A stretch of DNA of 64,000 bases from Gracilibacillus alcaliphilus (GTDB lineage Bacteria; Bacillota; Bacilli; Bacillales; Amphibacillaceae): NCBI RefSeq assembly GCF_016909015.1, contig NZ_JAFBFA010000020.1:1-64000 (forward strand), in the 5' to 3' direction. This document shows positions 1 to 6,622 of the stretch, one piece after another. Position 1 is the first letter of the stretch. Each line of letters starts with the position of its first letter. The position numbers and the translations under genes are program-made. The notes under the pieces were generated by a model. That model did no database searches, had not been told where the DNA came from, and was given only the letters and a program-made list of their open reading frames with translations.

Positions 1-137
1 CATGAAGCCCCCCTCAAGATGAGACTTCCCATCTATTCGATAGAGTAAGATCCCTCAGAGACGATGAGGTAGATAGGTTCGGGGTGGAAGCATGGCGACA
101 TGTGCAGCTGACGAATACTAATCGATCGAGGACTTAT
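1..137 (+). rRNA. rrl: 23S ribosomal RNA, 3' end (partial)
   Basis: The sequence up to about 137 matches the 3' end of Bacillus 23S rRNA, including the GACGAATACTAATCGATCGA stretch just before the mature end. The 5' part lies outside the window. The exact mature end is set by RNA processing and is estimated here. 5S and tRNA genes follow on the same strand, so this is the tail of an rrn operon. Confidence 0.93.
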
Positions 138-204
138 CTATACACTTTTTGTTTGACCTTGTCTATAGTTCTTATCTAGTTTTGAAAGTATATCAAAAAA
201 GTAC

Positions 205-232
205 TTGCTTTTTTTGAAATACATAGTATAAT
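205..232 (+). promoter_or_regulatory. Promoter-like sequence in the 23S-5S spacer
   Basis: TTGCTT (205-210) and a perfect TATAAT (227-232) are separated by 16 bp, about 30 bp upstream of 5S. It could give extra transcription of 5S and the tRNA block. It may also be chance in an AT-rich spacer. Confidence 0.4.
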
Positions 233-261
233 ATTCCTTGTCACTGAAAAAATATAGTAAG

Positions 262-377
262 GTTTGGTAGCAATAGCGAAGAGGTCACACCTGTTCCCAT
301 GCCGAACACAGCAGTTAAGCTCTTCAGCGCCCATGGTAGTTGGGTTTACCCCTGCGAGAGTAGGACGCTGCCAAGCA
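262..377 (+). rRNA. rrf: 5S ribosomal RNA
   Basis: The segment closely follows Bacillus 5S rRNA: the AGCGAAGAGGTCACACC block, the CCGAACAC motif, GTTAAGCTCTTCAGCGCC, and GAGAGTAGGACGCTGCCAAGC at the 3' end. Length is about 116 nt, normal for the family. Ends are estimated by pairing of the terminal stem. Confidence 0.95.
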
Positions 378-393
378 AACTTATTTCATCCAT

Positions 394-468
394 TCCACAG
401 TAGCTCAGTGGTAGAGCAATCGGCTGTTAACCGATCGGTCGTAGGTTCGAATCCTACCTGTGGAGCCA
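394..468 (+). tRNA. tRNA-Asn (GUU)
   Basis: The 7-bp acceptor stem TCCACAG/CTGTGGA, an anticodon loop CTGTTAA and an encoded CCA end identify tRNA-Asn. It is the first tRNA after 5S, as in the Bacillus subtilis trnD cluster. Confidence 0.97.
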
Positions 469-470
469 AT

Positions 471-562
471 GGAGAGCTGTCCGAGTGGTCGAAGGAGCAC
501 GATTGGAAATCGTGTGTGCGGTAAAAACTGTACCGAGGGTTCGAATCCCTCGCTCTCCGCCA
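471..562 (+). tRNA. tRNA-Ser (GGA)
   Basis: Class II tRNA with a long variable arm, acceptor GGAGAGC/GCTCTCC, anticodon loop TTGGAAA and encoded CCA. It starts two bases after tRNA-Asn. Confidence 0.97.
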
Positions 563-576
563 CTTTCTCATATATT

Positions 577-651
577 GGCCCGTTGGTCAAGCGGTTAAGA
601 CACCGCCCTTTCACGGCGGTAACACGGGTTCGAATCCCGTACGGGTCACCA
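577..651 (+). tRNA. tRNA-Glu (UUC)
   Basis: Acceptor GGCCCGT/ACGGGTC, anticodon loop CTTTCAC (UUC) and encoded CCA. Confidence 0.97.
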
Positions 652-739
652 TCATTATTTAGGATTGCATGCTAAAAGGAAGGCATGTTAAGATCACGAC
701 TTCCTGTCGCAACACATGCACTAACACATCCTGTTTGGC

Positions 740-815
740 GGAGGATTAGCTCAGCTGGGAGAGCACTTGCCTTACAAGCAAGGGGTCGCAGGTTCGAGCC
801 CTGCATCCTCCACCA
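740..815 (+). tRNA. tRNA-Val (UAC)
   Basis: Acceptor GGAGGAT/ATCCTCC, anticodon loop CTTACAA (UAC) and encoded CCA. An 88-bp spacer separates it from tRNA-Glu, the longest gap in the cluster. Confidence 0.97.
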
Positions 816-853
816 TTTAAAACTTAATACCTTTCATTTCTAATTTTAATCGT

Positions 854-930
<77 letters not shown>

Positions 931-933
931 AAT

Positions 934-1010
934 GGTCCGGTAGTTCAGTTGGTTAGAATGCCTGCCTGTCACGCAGGAGGTCGCGGGTTCGAGTCCCGTC
1001 CGGACCGCCA
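934..1010 (+). tRNA. tRNA-Asp (GUC)
   Basis: Acceptor GGTCCGG/CCGGACC, anticodon loop CTGTCAC (GUC), encoded CCA. Confidence 0.97.
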
Positions 1011-1044
1011 CTTACATACATATCTAATAGATTCATTCAATCAT

Positions 1045-1120
<76 letters not shown>

Positions 1121-1157
1121 CTTTTTATTTATAACCATTCACTGTTTATTACTATAT

Positions 1158-1243
1158 GGAGGGATAGCGAAGTTGGCCAAACGCGGCGGACTGTAAATCC
1201 GCTCCCATCGGGTTCGTAGGTTCGAGTCCTACTCCCTCCACCA
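1158..1243 (+). tRNA. tRNA-Tyr (GUA)
   Basis: Class II tRNA with long variable arm, acceptor GGAGGGA/TCCCTCC, anticodon loop CTGTAAA (GUA), encoded CCA. In B. subtilis trnD a tRNA-Thr lies between Phe and Tyr; none is present here. Confidence 0.97.
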
Positions 1244-1257
1244 TTTATATTTATCGT

Positions 1258-1328
1258 AGGGGTATAGTTTAATGGTAAAACGAAGGTCTCCAAAACCTTT
1301 GATGTGGGTTCGATTCCTACTACCCCTG
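1258..1328 (+). tRNA. tRNA-Trp (CCA)
   Basis: Acceptor AGGGGTA/TACCCCT, anticodon loop CTCCAAA (CCA). The 3' CCA end is not encoded (GTTT follows), so it must be added after transcription. Confidence 0.95.
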
Positions 1329-1338
1329 TTTTGTTTAT

Positions 1339-1415
1339 GGCGATCATGGCGAAGTGGTTAACGCACCGGATTGTGGTTCCGGCATGCGTGGGTTCGATCC
1401 CCACTGGTCGCCCCA
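1339..1415 (+). tRNA. tRNA-His (GUG)
   Basis: The acceptor has the extra G at position -1 opposite C73 that marks tRNA-His. The 7-bp stem is GCGATCA/TGGTCGC, the anticodon is GUG (GATTGTGGTTCC region), and CCA is encoded. Confidence 0.96.
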
Positions 1416-1425
1416 TTATCCATAT

Positions 1426-1500
1426 TGGGCTATAGCCAAGCGGTAAGGCAACGGTTTTTGGTACCGTCATGCGCTGGTTCGAATCCAGCTAGCCCAGCCA
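1426..1500 (+). tRNA. tRNA-Gln (UUG)
   Basis: Acceptor TGGGCTA/TAGCCCA, anticodon loop TTTTGGT (UUG), encoded CCA. Confidence 0.96.
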
Positions 1501-1506
1501 TTTATT

Positions 1507-1578
1507 GCGGAAGTAGTTCAGTGGTAGAACATCACCTTGCCAAGGTGGGGGTCGCGGGTTCGAATCCCGTCTTCCGCT
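1507..1578 (+). tRNA. tRNA-Gly (GCC)
   Basis: Acceptor GCGGAAG/CTTCCGC, anticodon loop TTGCCAA (GCC). CCA is not encoded. Confidence 0.96.
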
Positions 1579-1611
1579 TTATCTTATTTTATCTAACTAA
1601 AAAACTATCAA

Positions 1612-1685
<74 letters not shown>

Positions 1686-1695
1686 ATATTATTAT

Positions 1696-1778
1696 GCCTG
1701 AGTGGTGGAACTGGCATACACGCGGCACTCAAAATGCCGTGCCCTTTGGGCTTGTGGGTTCGAATCCCACCTCAGGTA
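1696..1778 (+). tRNA. tRNA-Leu (CAA)
   Basis: Class II tRNA with acceptor GCCTGAG/CTCAGGT (terminal G-U pair), anticodon loop CTCAAAA (CAA) and a long variable arm. CCA is not encoded. It closes the cluster; the B. subtilis trnD cluster has two Leu tRNAs here. Confidence 0.94.
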
Positions 1779-1818
1779 TTGCAAGGTTACGATACGTCAA
1801 GATAAAAGTAGCCTAATG

Positions 1819-1859
1819 AACTCATAAACGTTGCTGGAACAGCGTTTGTGAGTTTTTTT
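1819..1859 (+). terminator. Rho-independent terminator of the rrn-tRNA operon
   Basis: A long stem (AACTCATAAACG pairing with CGTTTGTGAGTT, two G-U pairs) is followed by seven T. It lies 40 bp after the last tRNA. Confidence 0.9.
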
Positions 1860-2025
1860 GTTGTTCTAAGAAAATTTTGTTTAGTACAAATCTGACCCAC
1901 AATAATCTACCACTATGTTTACAATTATGATAACCTTTTTAAGAAAGCGAACTAGGTAAAAAATAACATGCTATGGTCTTGAAAAATTCTTTCATAATTC
2001 ACTAAAGTAGGTATCATTCCAGTTT

Positions 2026-2072
2026 GTTTTGTATAAACTAGTATATACAAAACAATGAAGGTGTGATATAAT
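2026..2072 (+). promoter_or_regulatory. MazEF promoter with palindromic operator
   Basis: A perfect 10-bp inverted repeat, GTTTTGTATA (2026-2035) and TATACAAAAC (2044-2053), overlaps a -35-like TATACA (2044-2049). A TG-extended -10 TATAAT (2067-2072) lies 17 bp further. MazE/AbrB antitoxins usually bind a palindrome at their own promoter, so this is the likely autoregulation site. The -10 overlaps an upstream in-frame ATG at 2071, which rules that ATG out as the start. Confidence 0.65.
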
Positions 2073-2103
2073 GGGAAAAAATCACCATAAAGGGGTGTAC
2101 ATG

Positions 2104-2337
2104 ATGACTGTTACTGCAAAAAAGTGGGGAAACAGTATCGGTGTTCGAATACCATTTAAATTAGCTCAAAAATATGGTGTGGAAAACGGGACGGAATTGG
2201 AAATTTATGACACACAAGATGGAATGATGCTAAAAGTATCAGATAGACCAACATTGGATTCTCTTCTATCTCAATGCGAAGGAGAAAATCCAGTAGAAGA
2301 GTTATTTAGTGACACAGTCGGGAAGGAAGAAATATAA
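2104..2337 (+). CDS. mazE: MazE-type antitoxin (AbrB/SpoVT fold)
   Basis: The 77-residue protein begins MTVTAKKWGNSIGVRIP, the typical swapped-hairpin AbrB motif of MazE antitoxins. It binds DNA as a dimer and neutralises the toxin through its acidic C-terminal tail (VEELFSDTVGKEEI). The start at 2104 is chosen because AAGGGGTG lies 7 nt upstream and the ATG at 2071 is inside the predicted -10 box; ATG 2101 is possible. The stop codon overlaps the toxin start (TAATG), so translation is coupled. It is not the chromosomal alr-linked ndoAI type by context: it sits alone after a tRNA cluster, a common site for acquired DNA. Confidence 0.88.
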   Translation: MTVTAKKWGNSIGVRIPFKLAQKYGVENGTELEIYDTQDGMMLKVSDRPTLDSLLSQCEGENPVEELFSDTVGKEEI

Positions 2338-2696
2338 TGCAAGTACCAGCTAGAGGTGACCTTATTTATTTAGACTTTAATCCACAAGCTGGAACGGAGC
2401 AGGCTGGAAGAAGACCTGCTCTTGTTATATCACCTGAAAAATTTAATCGTGTTACTGGTTATGTATCCGTGTGTCCAATCAGTCGGACACAAAGAAGATG
2501 GGGTTTTCATATACCTGTTCCAGATGGGCTCGCTATTGAAGGTGTTATTATTGCAGACCAAATCAGAAATTTAGATTGGAAAACAAGAAATGCAGAGGTA
2601 AAAGGAAAAGCACCGAAAGACCTTGTTAATAAGGTTGTTCAGGTGATACATACGTATATTTATGAAGAATATGAAGAGCGTAATGGTGGCTTTTGA
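2337..2696 (+). CDS. mazF: MazF/PemK-type mRNA interferase toxin
   Basis: The 119-residue protein has the PemK-fold signature: N-terminal ARGDLIYLDFNPQAGTEQAG, then RRPALVISPEKFNR, VCPISRT and GVIIADQIRNLDW. MazF enzymes are small SH3-like ribonucleases that cut free mRNA at short sequences; the conserved Arg of the RRPALV segment and Ser/Thr of PISRT belong to the active site in this family. Length is normal (110-120 residues). It overlaps the antitoxin by one base. The cleavage sequence cannot be predicted. Confidence 0.9.
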   Translation: MQVPARGDLIYLDFNPQAGTEQAGRRPALVISPEKFNRVTGYVSVCPISRTQRRWGFHIPVPDGLAIEGVIIADQIRNLDWKTRNAEVKGKAPKDLVNKVVQVIHTYIYEEYEERNGGF

Positions 2697-2742
2697 GAAC
2701 TTCATATAATGGCTTGATGATATAGACTATTTTTAAGAAATT

Positions 2743-2780
2743 CCCCCTGAAGAATAAGAATCTTCAAGGGGGTTTTGTTT
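2743..2780 (+). terminator. Terminator after the MazEF pair
   Basis: CCCCCTGAAGA pairs with TCTTCAAGGGGG and is followed by TTTTGTTT, 46 bp after the toxin stop. Confidence 0.9.
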
Positions 2781-3022
2781 AACTCTTGCTAGGTGCAAAT
2801 TGGTACAAATGCAAATTAGGATGTTAATTTATCAGCAATTCAAGGACTGAGTTTGATCTTGATCACCTGTACTATAGACAGAATGCCAAAACTGTTAAGA
2901 ATAGCTCTCTCTAAAGTGTAAGGGGATGTTTAGGATGATGATAAATCAGGTCAACCATAAAAGCTGAATTATAAAATATGTGTAGGATAATTAGCAGTTT
3001 TTGAAGCATTATCTTAAACTAA

Positions 3023-3050
3023 TTGACAAGCTGTTGGATTAAAATATACT
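3023..3050 (+). promoter_or_regulatory. Promoter of the nucleotidyltransferase pseudogene
   Basis: Consensus TTGACA (3023-3028), 16-bp spacer, TATACT (3045-3050). It lies 36 bp upstream of the AAAGGAGGT ribosome binding site. The stretch 2781-3022 before it holds nothing I recognise. Confidence 0.7.
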
Positions 3051-3085
3051 TACGTATAGTCACAAAAGTTAAAAGGAGGTTTCAA

Positions 3086-3610
3086 ATGACACAACAAACT
3101 GATTCGCAATTAAAGATGTTGGCTGAAATTAGTACAATTTCAAAGACAATCGGAATCGATTTCTGGTTGCGTGGAGGTTGGGCAATTGACTTTTTATTAG
3201 GTAAGATTACTCGCCAACATGATGATATTGATTTAGTTACTTGGATACATAATCGGAAATATTTAGAAGCTGAACTGATAAAAGCTGGATATGAACAGAC
3301 ATTTGTAAAAGAGGAGTTTAGTGATAGACAGTCTGATTTCCGCAAGAAAGATGTAGAAATTACATGTAGTTATATCATCCGTTCAGACGATGGAAACCTA
3401 ATGATGAATGGATTACCCGAATGGATATGGTGATCTGACTCTTTGCTTTCGCAAGCTTTTATGTTAAAAGGGATAGCAGTTAAAGTACTGAACCCCGCCC
3501 AACTAATCGAAGAAAAAGAAGTCTATGAACAAATTGGCCGAATACCTCGAGAAAAGAATGCAGAAAGCAAAAAACTCTTACAGCAAATAATTAATGAGAG
3601 TTTATTGTAA
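3086..3610 (+). pseudogene. Aminoglycoside/lincosamide-type nucleotidyltransferase, one in-frame stop
   Basis: From an ATG 9 nt after AAAGGAGGT the frame reads 115 codons, then meets TGA at 3431-3433, and continues open in the same frame to TAA at 3608-3610 (174 codons in all). The N-terminal part carries the nucleotidyltransferase core: RGGWAIDFLLG, then HDDIDLV with the two metal-binding Asp, as in small adenylyltransferases of aminoglycosides or lincosamides. The C-terminal part after the stop (LNPAQLIEEKEVYEQIGR) is the normal tail of this family, where the position of the stop is usually an Arg after GLPEWIW. A CGA to TGA change would explain it. Promoter and ribosome binding site look intact, so the break is recent, a sequencing error, or a read-through codon. 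A 115-residue product would keep the metal site. Confidence 0.75.
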
Positions 3611-3712
3611 ATTTAATTTGTCTGTAAATAGATTAAAAGAAATGGGAGGTGGATGCTGCACAAAAGTGTTTGTCTTTCATTGTTGAAGTATAGAAAGTTT
3701 TACAGAATACAA

Positions 3713-3741
3713 TGTATTACATGAATGAAAAATGGTATAAT
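3713..3741 (+). promoter_or_regulatory. Promoter with extended -10
   Basis: TGGTATAAT gives an extended -10 (TATAAT at 3736-3741); a weak -35 TGTATT lies at 3713-3718 with a 17-bp spacer. It would drive the leader ORF at 3775 and the kinase-like gene. Confidence 0.5.
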
Positions 3742-3774
3742 TTCCTTTAATGATATGAGAGGAGGCGTTGTTTT

Positions 3775-3840
3775 ATGAAAATAACAATGAGACTCAGTTG
3801 GGGTTATAGTAAAAGGGTGAACGTATCATTACCCCTGTAA
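3775..3840 (+). CDS. Possible 21-residue leader peptide
   Basis: A short frame, MKITMRLSWGYSKRVNVSLPL, starts downstream of GAGAGGAGG (12 nt spacing) and ends 33 bp before the kinase-like gene. Its 3' end overlaps an imperfect inverted repeat (AAAGGGTGAACGTA against TACGTGAACCTTT). That arrangement resembles translational attenuators ahead of resistance genes, but the peptide matches none I know. Confidence 0.3.
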   Translation: MKITMRLSWGYSKRVNVSLPL

Positions 3841-3873
3841 ACTACGTGAACCTTTAAATAGGGGGATATAAGT

Positions 3874-4743
3874 TTGGGAAATGTAATCACAATAGAAATT
3901 GATAAAGTAAGTTTTCAGTTACAAGAGGAACATGATCTATTATGGTTGAAAAATCTAGGCGAAGTTTTTTGCGTATTCGATCAACAAGATTCAGGAAATA
4001 TTAGTTTCGGAGTAGAGAAAAACGATAAAAAGTTCTTTGTTAAATATGCGGGGGCTAAACCAATGGATTTTTCTGGTGATCCAAAAGAGGCCGTAGACCG
4101 ATTGATTAAGGCGGTACCAGTTTATAAAGCGCTAAAGCATCCAAATTTAATAAGTTTGATTGACCATTTTTCGATTAACAATGGATATACAGCAATATTT
4201 GAATGGTTTGATGGGGAATGCTTGCATTCTCATTGGTCTTTTGGTGGGATGGCTAAGTATACTAATCCGGATTCACCATTCTACCGGTTTAAAAATCTTG
4301 ATATTGAAAAACGTTTAGAAACGCTTGATACAATTTTTTCCTTCCATACTTATGCAGAGTCTCAAGGGTTTGTTGCCGTAGATTTTTATGATGGGAGTAT
4401 TTTGTACGATTTTAAAAATCATCTCACAAAAATATGTGATATAGATTTTTATCGTAAATCTCCGTCGATTAATGATATAGGTGACCAGTTTTGGGGTGCT
4501 GCAAGAAGTAAGTCGCCAGAGGAGTTTAATCTAGGGAGCCCTATCGATTCAAAGACAAATGTATTTACAATGGGTTCGATAGCATTTGGCTTATTAGGCG
4601 GAGAGATGGTTCATTCCATTTCAAAGTGGGAAGCCGATAAAACCCTGTATGAAGTAGCAATTAAAGCTGTCCAAAAAGATAGAGATCAACGTTATTCAAC
4701 GGTTAAAGAGTTTTATGAGGCCTGGAGGGCTGCATTAAAATAA
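3874..4743 (+). CDS. Serine/threonine protein-kinase-like protein
   Basis: The 289-residue protein has a protein-kinase fold layout: a Lys-containing strand FFVKYAG (about residue 57), HPNLISLIDHF, a hinge FEWFDGE, a catalytic-loop equivalent VAVDFYDGSILYDF (about 166-178) and a DFG-equivalent CDIDF (about 186). The usual HRD is replaced by VDF and DFG by DID, although the loop aspartates remain. Related stand-alone genes occur in many Bacilli and are annotated as protein kinases; their substrate is unknown. The start is TTG with GGGGGA 7 nt upstream. There is no membrane segment, so it is cytosolic. Activity as a kinase or as a small-molecule phosphotransferase is unproven. Confidence 0.75.
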   Translation: MGNVITIEIDKVSFQLQEEHDLLWLKNLGEVFCVFDQQDSGNISFGVEKNDKKFFVKYAGAKPMDFSGDPKEAVDRLIKAVPVYKALKHPNLISLIDHFSINNGYTAIFEWFDGECLHSHWSFGGMAKYTNPDSPFYRFKNLDIEKRLETLDTIFSFHTYAESQGFVAVDFYDGSILYDFKNHLTKICDIDFYRKSPSINDIGDQFWGAARSKSPEEFNLGSPIDSKTNVFTMGSIAFGLLGGEMVHSISKWEADKTLYEVAIKAVQKDRDQRYSTVKEFYEAWRAALK

Positions 4744-4911
4744 TAAAATTTATAATATTGGCAAGGGATTTGTCAAATAAAGTGTGTAGTCCCATTCATA
4801 TTGAGTACTCTAACACGCTATCTTCTAACTCAGCGTGAAGAAAAGATTGGCTCATGCCTATTCCCAGTTTAGATTCAGGCTTTCTGATCCATAAAATAAT
4901 ACTTTTAACAG

Positions 4912-4942
4912 AGCATTCTTACATTTAGGAATGCTTCTTTTT
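4912..4942 (+). terminator. Terminator after the kinase-like gene
   Basis: AGCATTC and GAATGCT form a 7-bp stem around TTACATTTAG, followed by TTCTTTTTTT. The rest of 4744-5070 shows no gene. Confidence 0.85.
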
Positions 4943-5070
4943 TTGTTATCGGTCTTCAATTATGTGTTTGTCGTATATATCACTTTATGAATGGTACTGC
5001 ACAGTTGATTCACAGGGTCAAAATTCCTTGTCCATACACTGTTAACTCCTTGTTAGACGCCCTATAGAGA

Positions 5071-5099
5071 TTGACTTTGTATAAAATGAAGGTTACTAT
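5071..5099 (+). promoter_or_regulatory. Candidate promoter before the palindrome
   Basis: TTGACT (5071-5076), 17-bp spacer, TACTAT (5094-5099). Transcription would run through the palindrome at 5185 toward the ABC ATPase remnant. Confidence 0.35.
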
Positions 5100-5184
5100 A
5101 TAAAGAGAATAATTCCTTATTTGTAACTTTAAAGGAAAAAATAAGCCTGTGAGTCCTTGCTATTTTAGTTGTTTTAATTACAGC

Positions 5185-5204
5185 TAGTGTTATCGATAAC
5201 ACTA
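5185..5204 (+). promoter_or_regulatory. Perfect 20-bp palindrome, probable orphan operator
   Basis: TAGTGTTATCGATAACACTA is its own reverse complement over 20 bases. Its size and symmetry fit a TetR-family operator. It lies about 100 bp upstream of an ABC ATPase remnant, a common TetR-controlled target; no TetR gene is in the window. Confidence 0.5.
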
Positions 5205-5306
5205 TAGATATTATTTTTTGAAAGGGCTTTCCGTTTGGCAGGTCATAATAATAAGACCCGTATATAGCCGGCTTTAAACAGCAAATCAATTTTAGGAGTA
5301 CATAAA

Positions 5307-5390
5307 ATGGATATGATTCTAATTAATAATTTGAGTAAATACTATAAAACTTACAAACGCTTTCCTGGATTTCTAATAAAATTCTCTTAA
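5307..5390 (+). pseudogene. N-terminal remnant of an ABC transporter ATPase
   Basis: After TTTAGGAGTACATAAA an ATG opens a 27-residue frame, MDMILINNLSKYYKTYKRFP and GFLIKFS. This matches the first strand of ABC-2-type ATPases (NNLSKYYKTYKR). The frame then stops before any Walker A motif, and the APH-type gene begins 50 bp later. A deletion has probably removed the rest of the ATPase and the partner permease. Confidence 0.5.
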
Positions 5391-5439
5391 AGAGAATGGA
5401 GAATAATCAATTACTTTGGCAGCTAAGGGAGATAGTAAT

Positions 5440-6516
5440 ATGATGACTTATAAAGAGGTTGTTCATATCGGGAAGGTAAATTTATTGCCATTAATATCAG
5501 AATTGTACGGGCTGGAAGGCTATGAAATCAGTCTGATTGACACACAAGAAGGAGGCCGGAATGTCGTTTATAATGGTGAGAAAGAGGGTGCGGATGCAAA
5601 AATCATTCGAATTGCCTTTTTACCTGACAGAAGCCGGGAAGAATTGCTGGGTGAATTGGAATATATCCGGTATTTATTTGAGCGTGGCGGGAATGTTTCG
5701 GATGTAGTCAACTCTAAGAAGGGGAAGCTGCTGGAAGAGATCACTCACGATGATCACACCTTTTTTGTTTGTCTATTTGAAAAGGCACGAGGAAAAAAGC
5801 TGGCAGAAAATAATTATCAGTATCGAGAAGGGGTTCTGATTACCGAATACTACTATAACTGTGGTAAAACTTTGGGAAAATTGCACCAATTATCGAAAGA
5901 CTATCAGCCTGTTCATCGTCGGTATGATTTTTTTGATAAATTCAATGTTGAATATATCGATCAGCTGATTCCAGATGCCTTATCTTTGCTCAAGGAAAAG
6001 CTGGCAGAACTCCTTAAAACCTTAGAAGAATTGGACAGAAGTTCTGAATCTTTCGGTATGATCCATTTTGATTACAATGATGGGAATTACATGATCGATT
6101 TTGATACAGGGCAAATTACAGTTTATGATTTCGATAATTCCTGCTTCGGCTGGTATCTATATGACTTGGCAGATTTGTGGAGAAGCGGAACAGGCTGGAT
6201 CGCAGGTGAACCAGATGCGAGCAAACGTAAAAAGTTTATGGATGATTATTTTAAAACAGCCCTAGAAGGATATCAATCCGAAGCCAAAATAGAAGATTCT
6301 ATGCTGGAGAAATTACCTTTATTTATCCAAGTTACCTTGATGGAAAATATAGTGGATGAATTTGAGTATGTAAGGAACCATGATGAAGAGCTGGAGTGTG
6401 ATGAAGAACTGTCGTATTTGATAAAATGTATCGAGGACAATATTCCATATATGGGGTTTTTTCACGACATTTTCTCATGTGAAGAACCTTTTGAGTATGA
6501 AATGCGAGATATTTAG
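5440..6516 (+). CDS. APH-family phosphotransferase (first of two)
   Basis: The 358-residue protein has an aminoglycoside-phosphotransferase/homoserine-kinase fold. The Brenner motif appears as MIHFDYNDGNYMID (about 206-219: catalytic Asp and Asn) followed by VYDFDNS (about 226-233: metal-binding Asp). The N-terminal lobe has the RNVVYNG and KIIRIAF strands. ATG 5440 is chosen because AAGGGAG sits 8 nt upstream; the frame is open further 5' without a better site. The family includes antibiotic kinases and kinases of choline, homoserine or spectinomycin-like compounds; the substrate here is unknown. A paralogue follows at 6623, so the two may have arisen by duplication. Confidence 0.85.
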   Translation: MMTYKEVVHIGKVNLLPLISELYGLEGYEISLIDTQEGGRNVVYNGEKEGADAKIIRIAFLPDRSREELLGELEYIRYLFERGGNVSDVVNSKKGKLLEEITHDDHTFFVCLFEKARGKKLAENNYQYREGVLITEYYYNCGKTLGKLHQLSKDYQPVHRRYDFFDKFNVEYIDQLIPDALSLLKEKLAELLKTLEELDRSSESFGMIHFDYNDGNYMIDFDTGQITVYDFDNSCFGWYLYDLADLWRSGTGWIAGEPDASKRKKFMDDYFKTALEGYQSEAKIEDSMLEKLPLFIQVTLMENIVDEFEYVRNHDEELECDEELSYLIKCIEDNIPYMGFFHDIFSCEEPFEYEMRDI

Positions 6517-6622
6517 TCTTATGAACAGGCTCTCCTTAAGCAGACAGTTATTAATAATAAACAGGCTGTCTAAGGTGAGCTTTCTTATATTTATGGAGTC
6601 TTACTATGCGGGGAGATAGAGT

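Noticed and set aside
2071..2103. Longer MazE start at ATG 2071
   Set aside because: The ATG overlaps a TG-extended -10 box and lacks a suitable ribosome binding site; 2101-2104 has one.
3443..3610. Separate small gene after the TGA in the nucleotidyltransferase
   Set aside because: It is in the same frame and matches the family's C-terminal tail, and has no ribosome binding site of its own.
5062..5289. 75-codon minus-strand frame
   Set aside because: It crosses the perfect palindrome and promoter-like region, has no ribosome binding site and no recognisable sequence.
6520..6600. Inverted repeat between the two APH-type genes as terminator
   Set aside because: Pairing between CTCCTTAAGCAGACAG and CTGTCTAAGGTGAG is imperfect and no proper T run follows.
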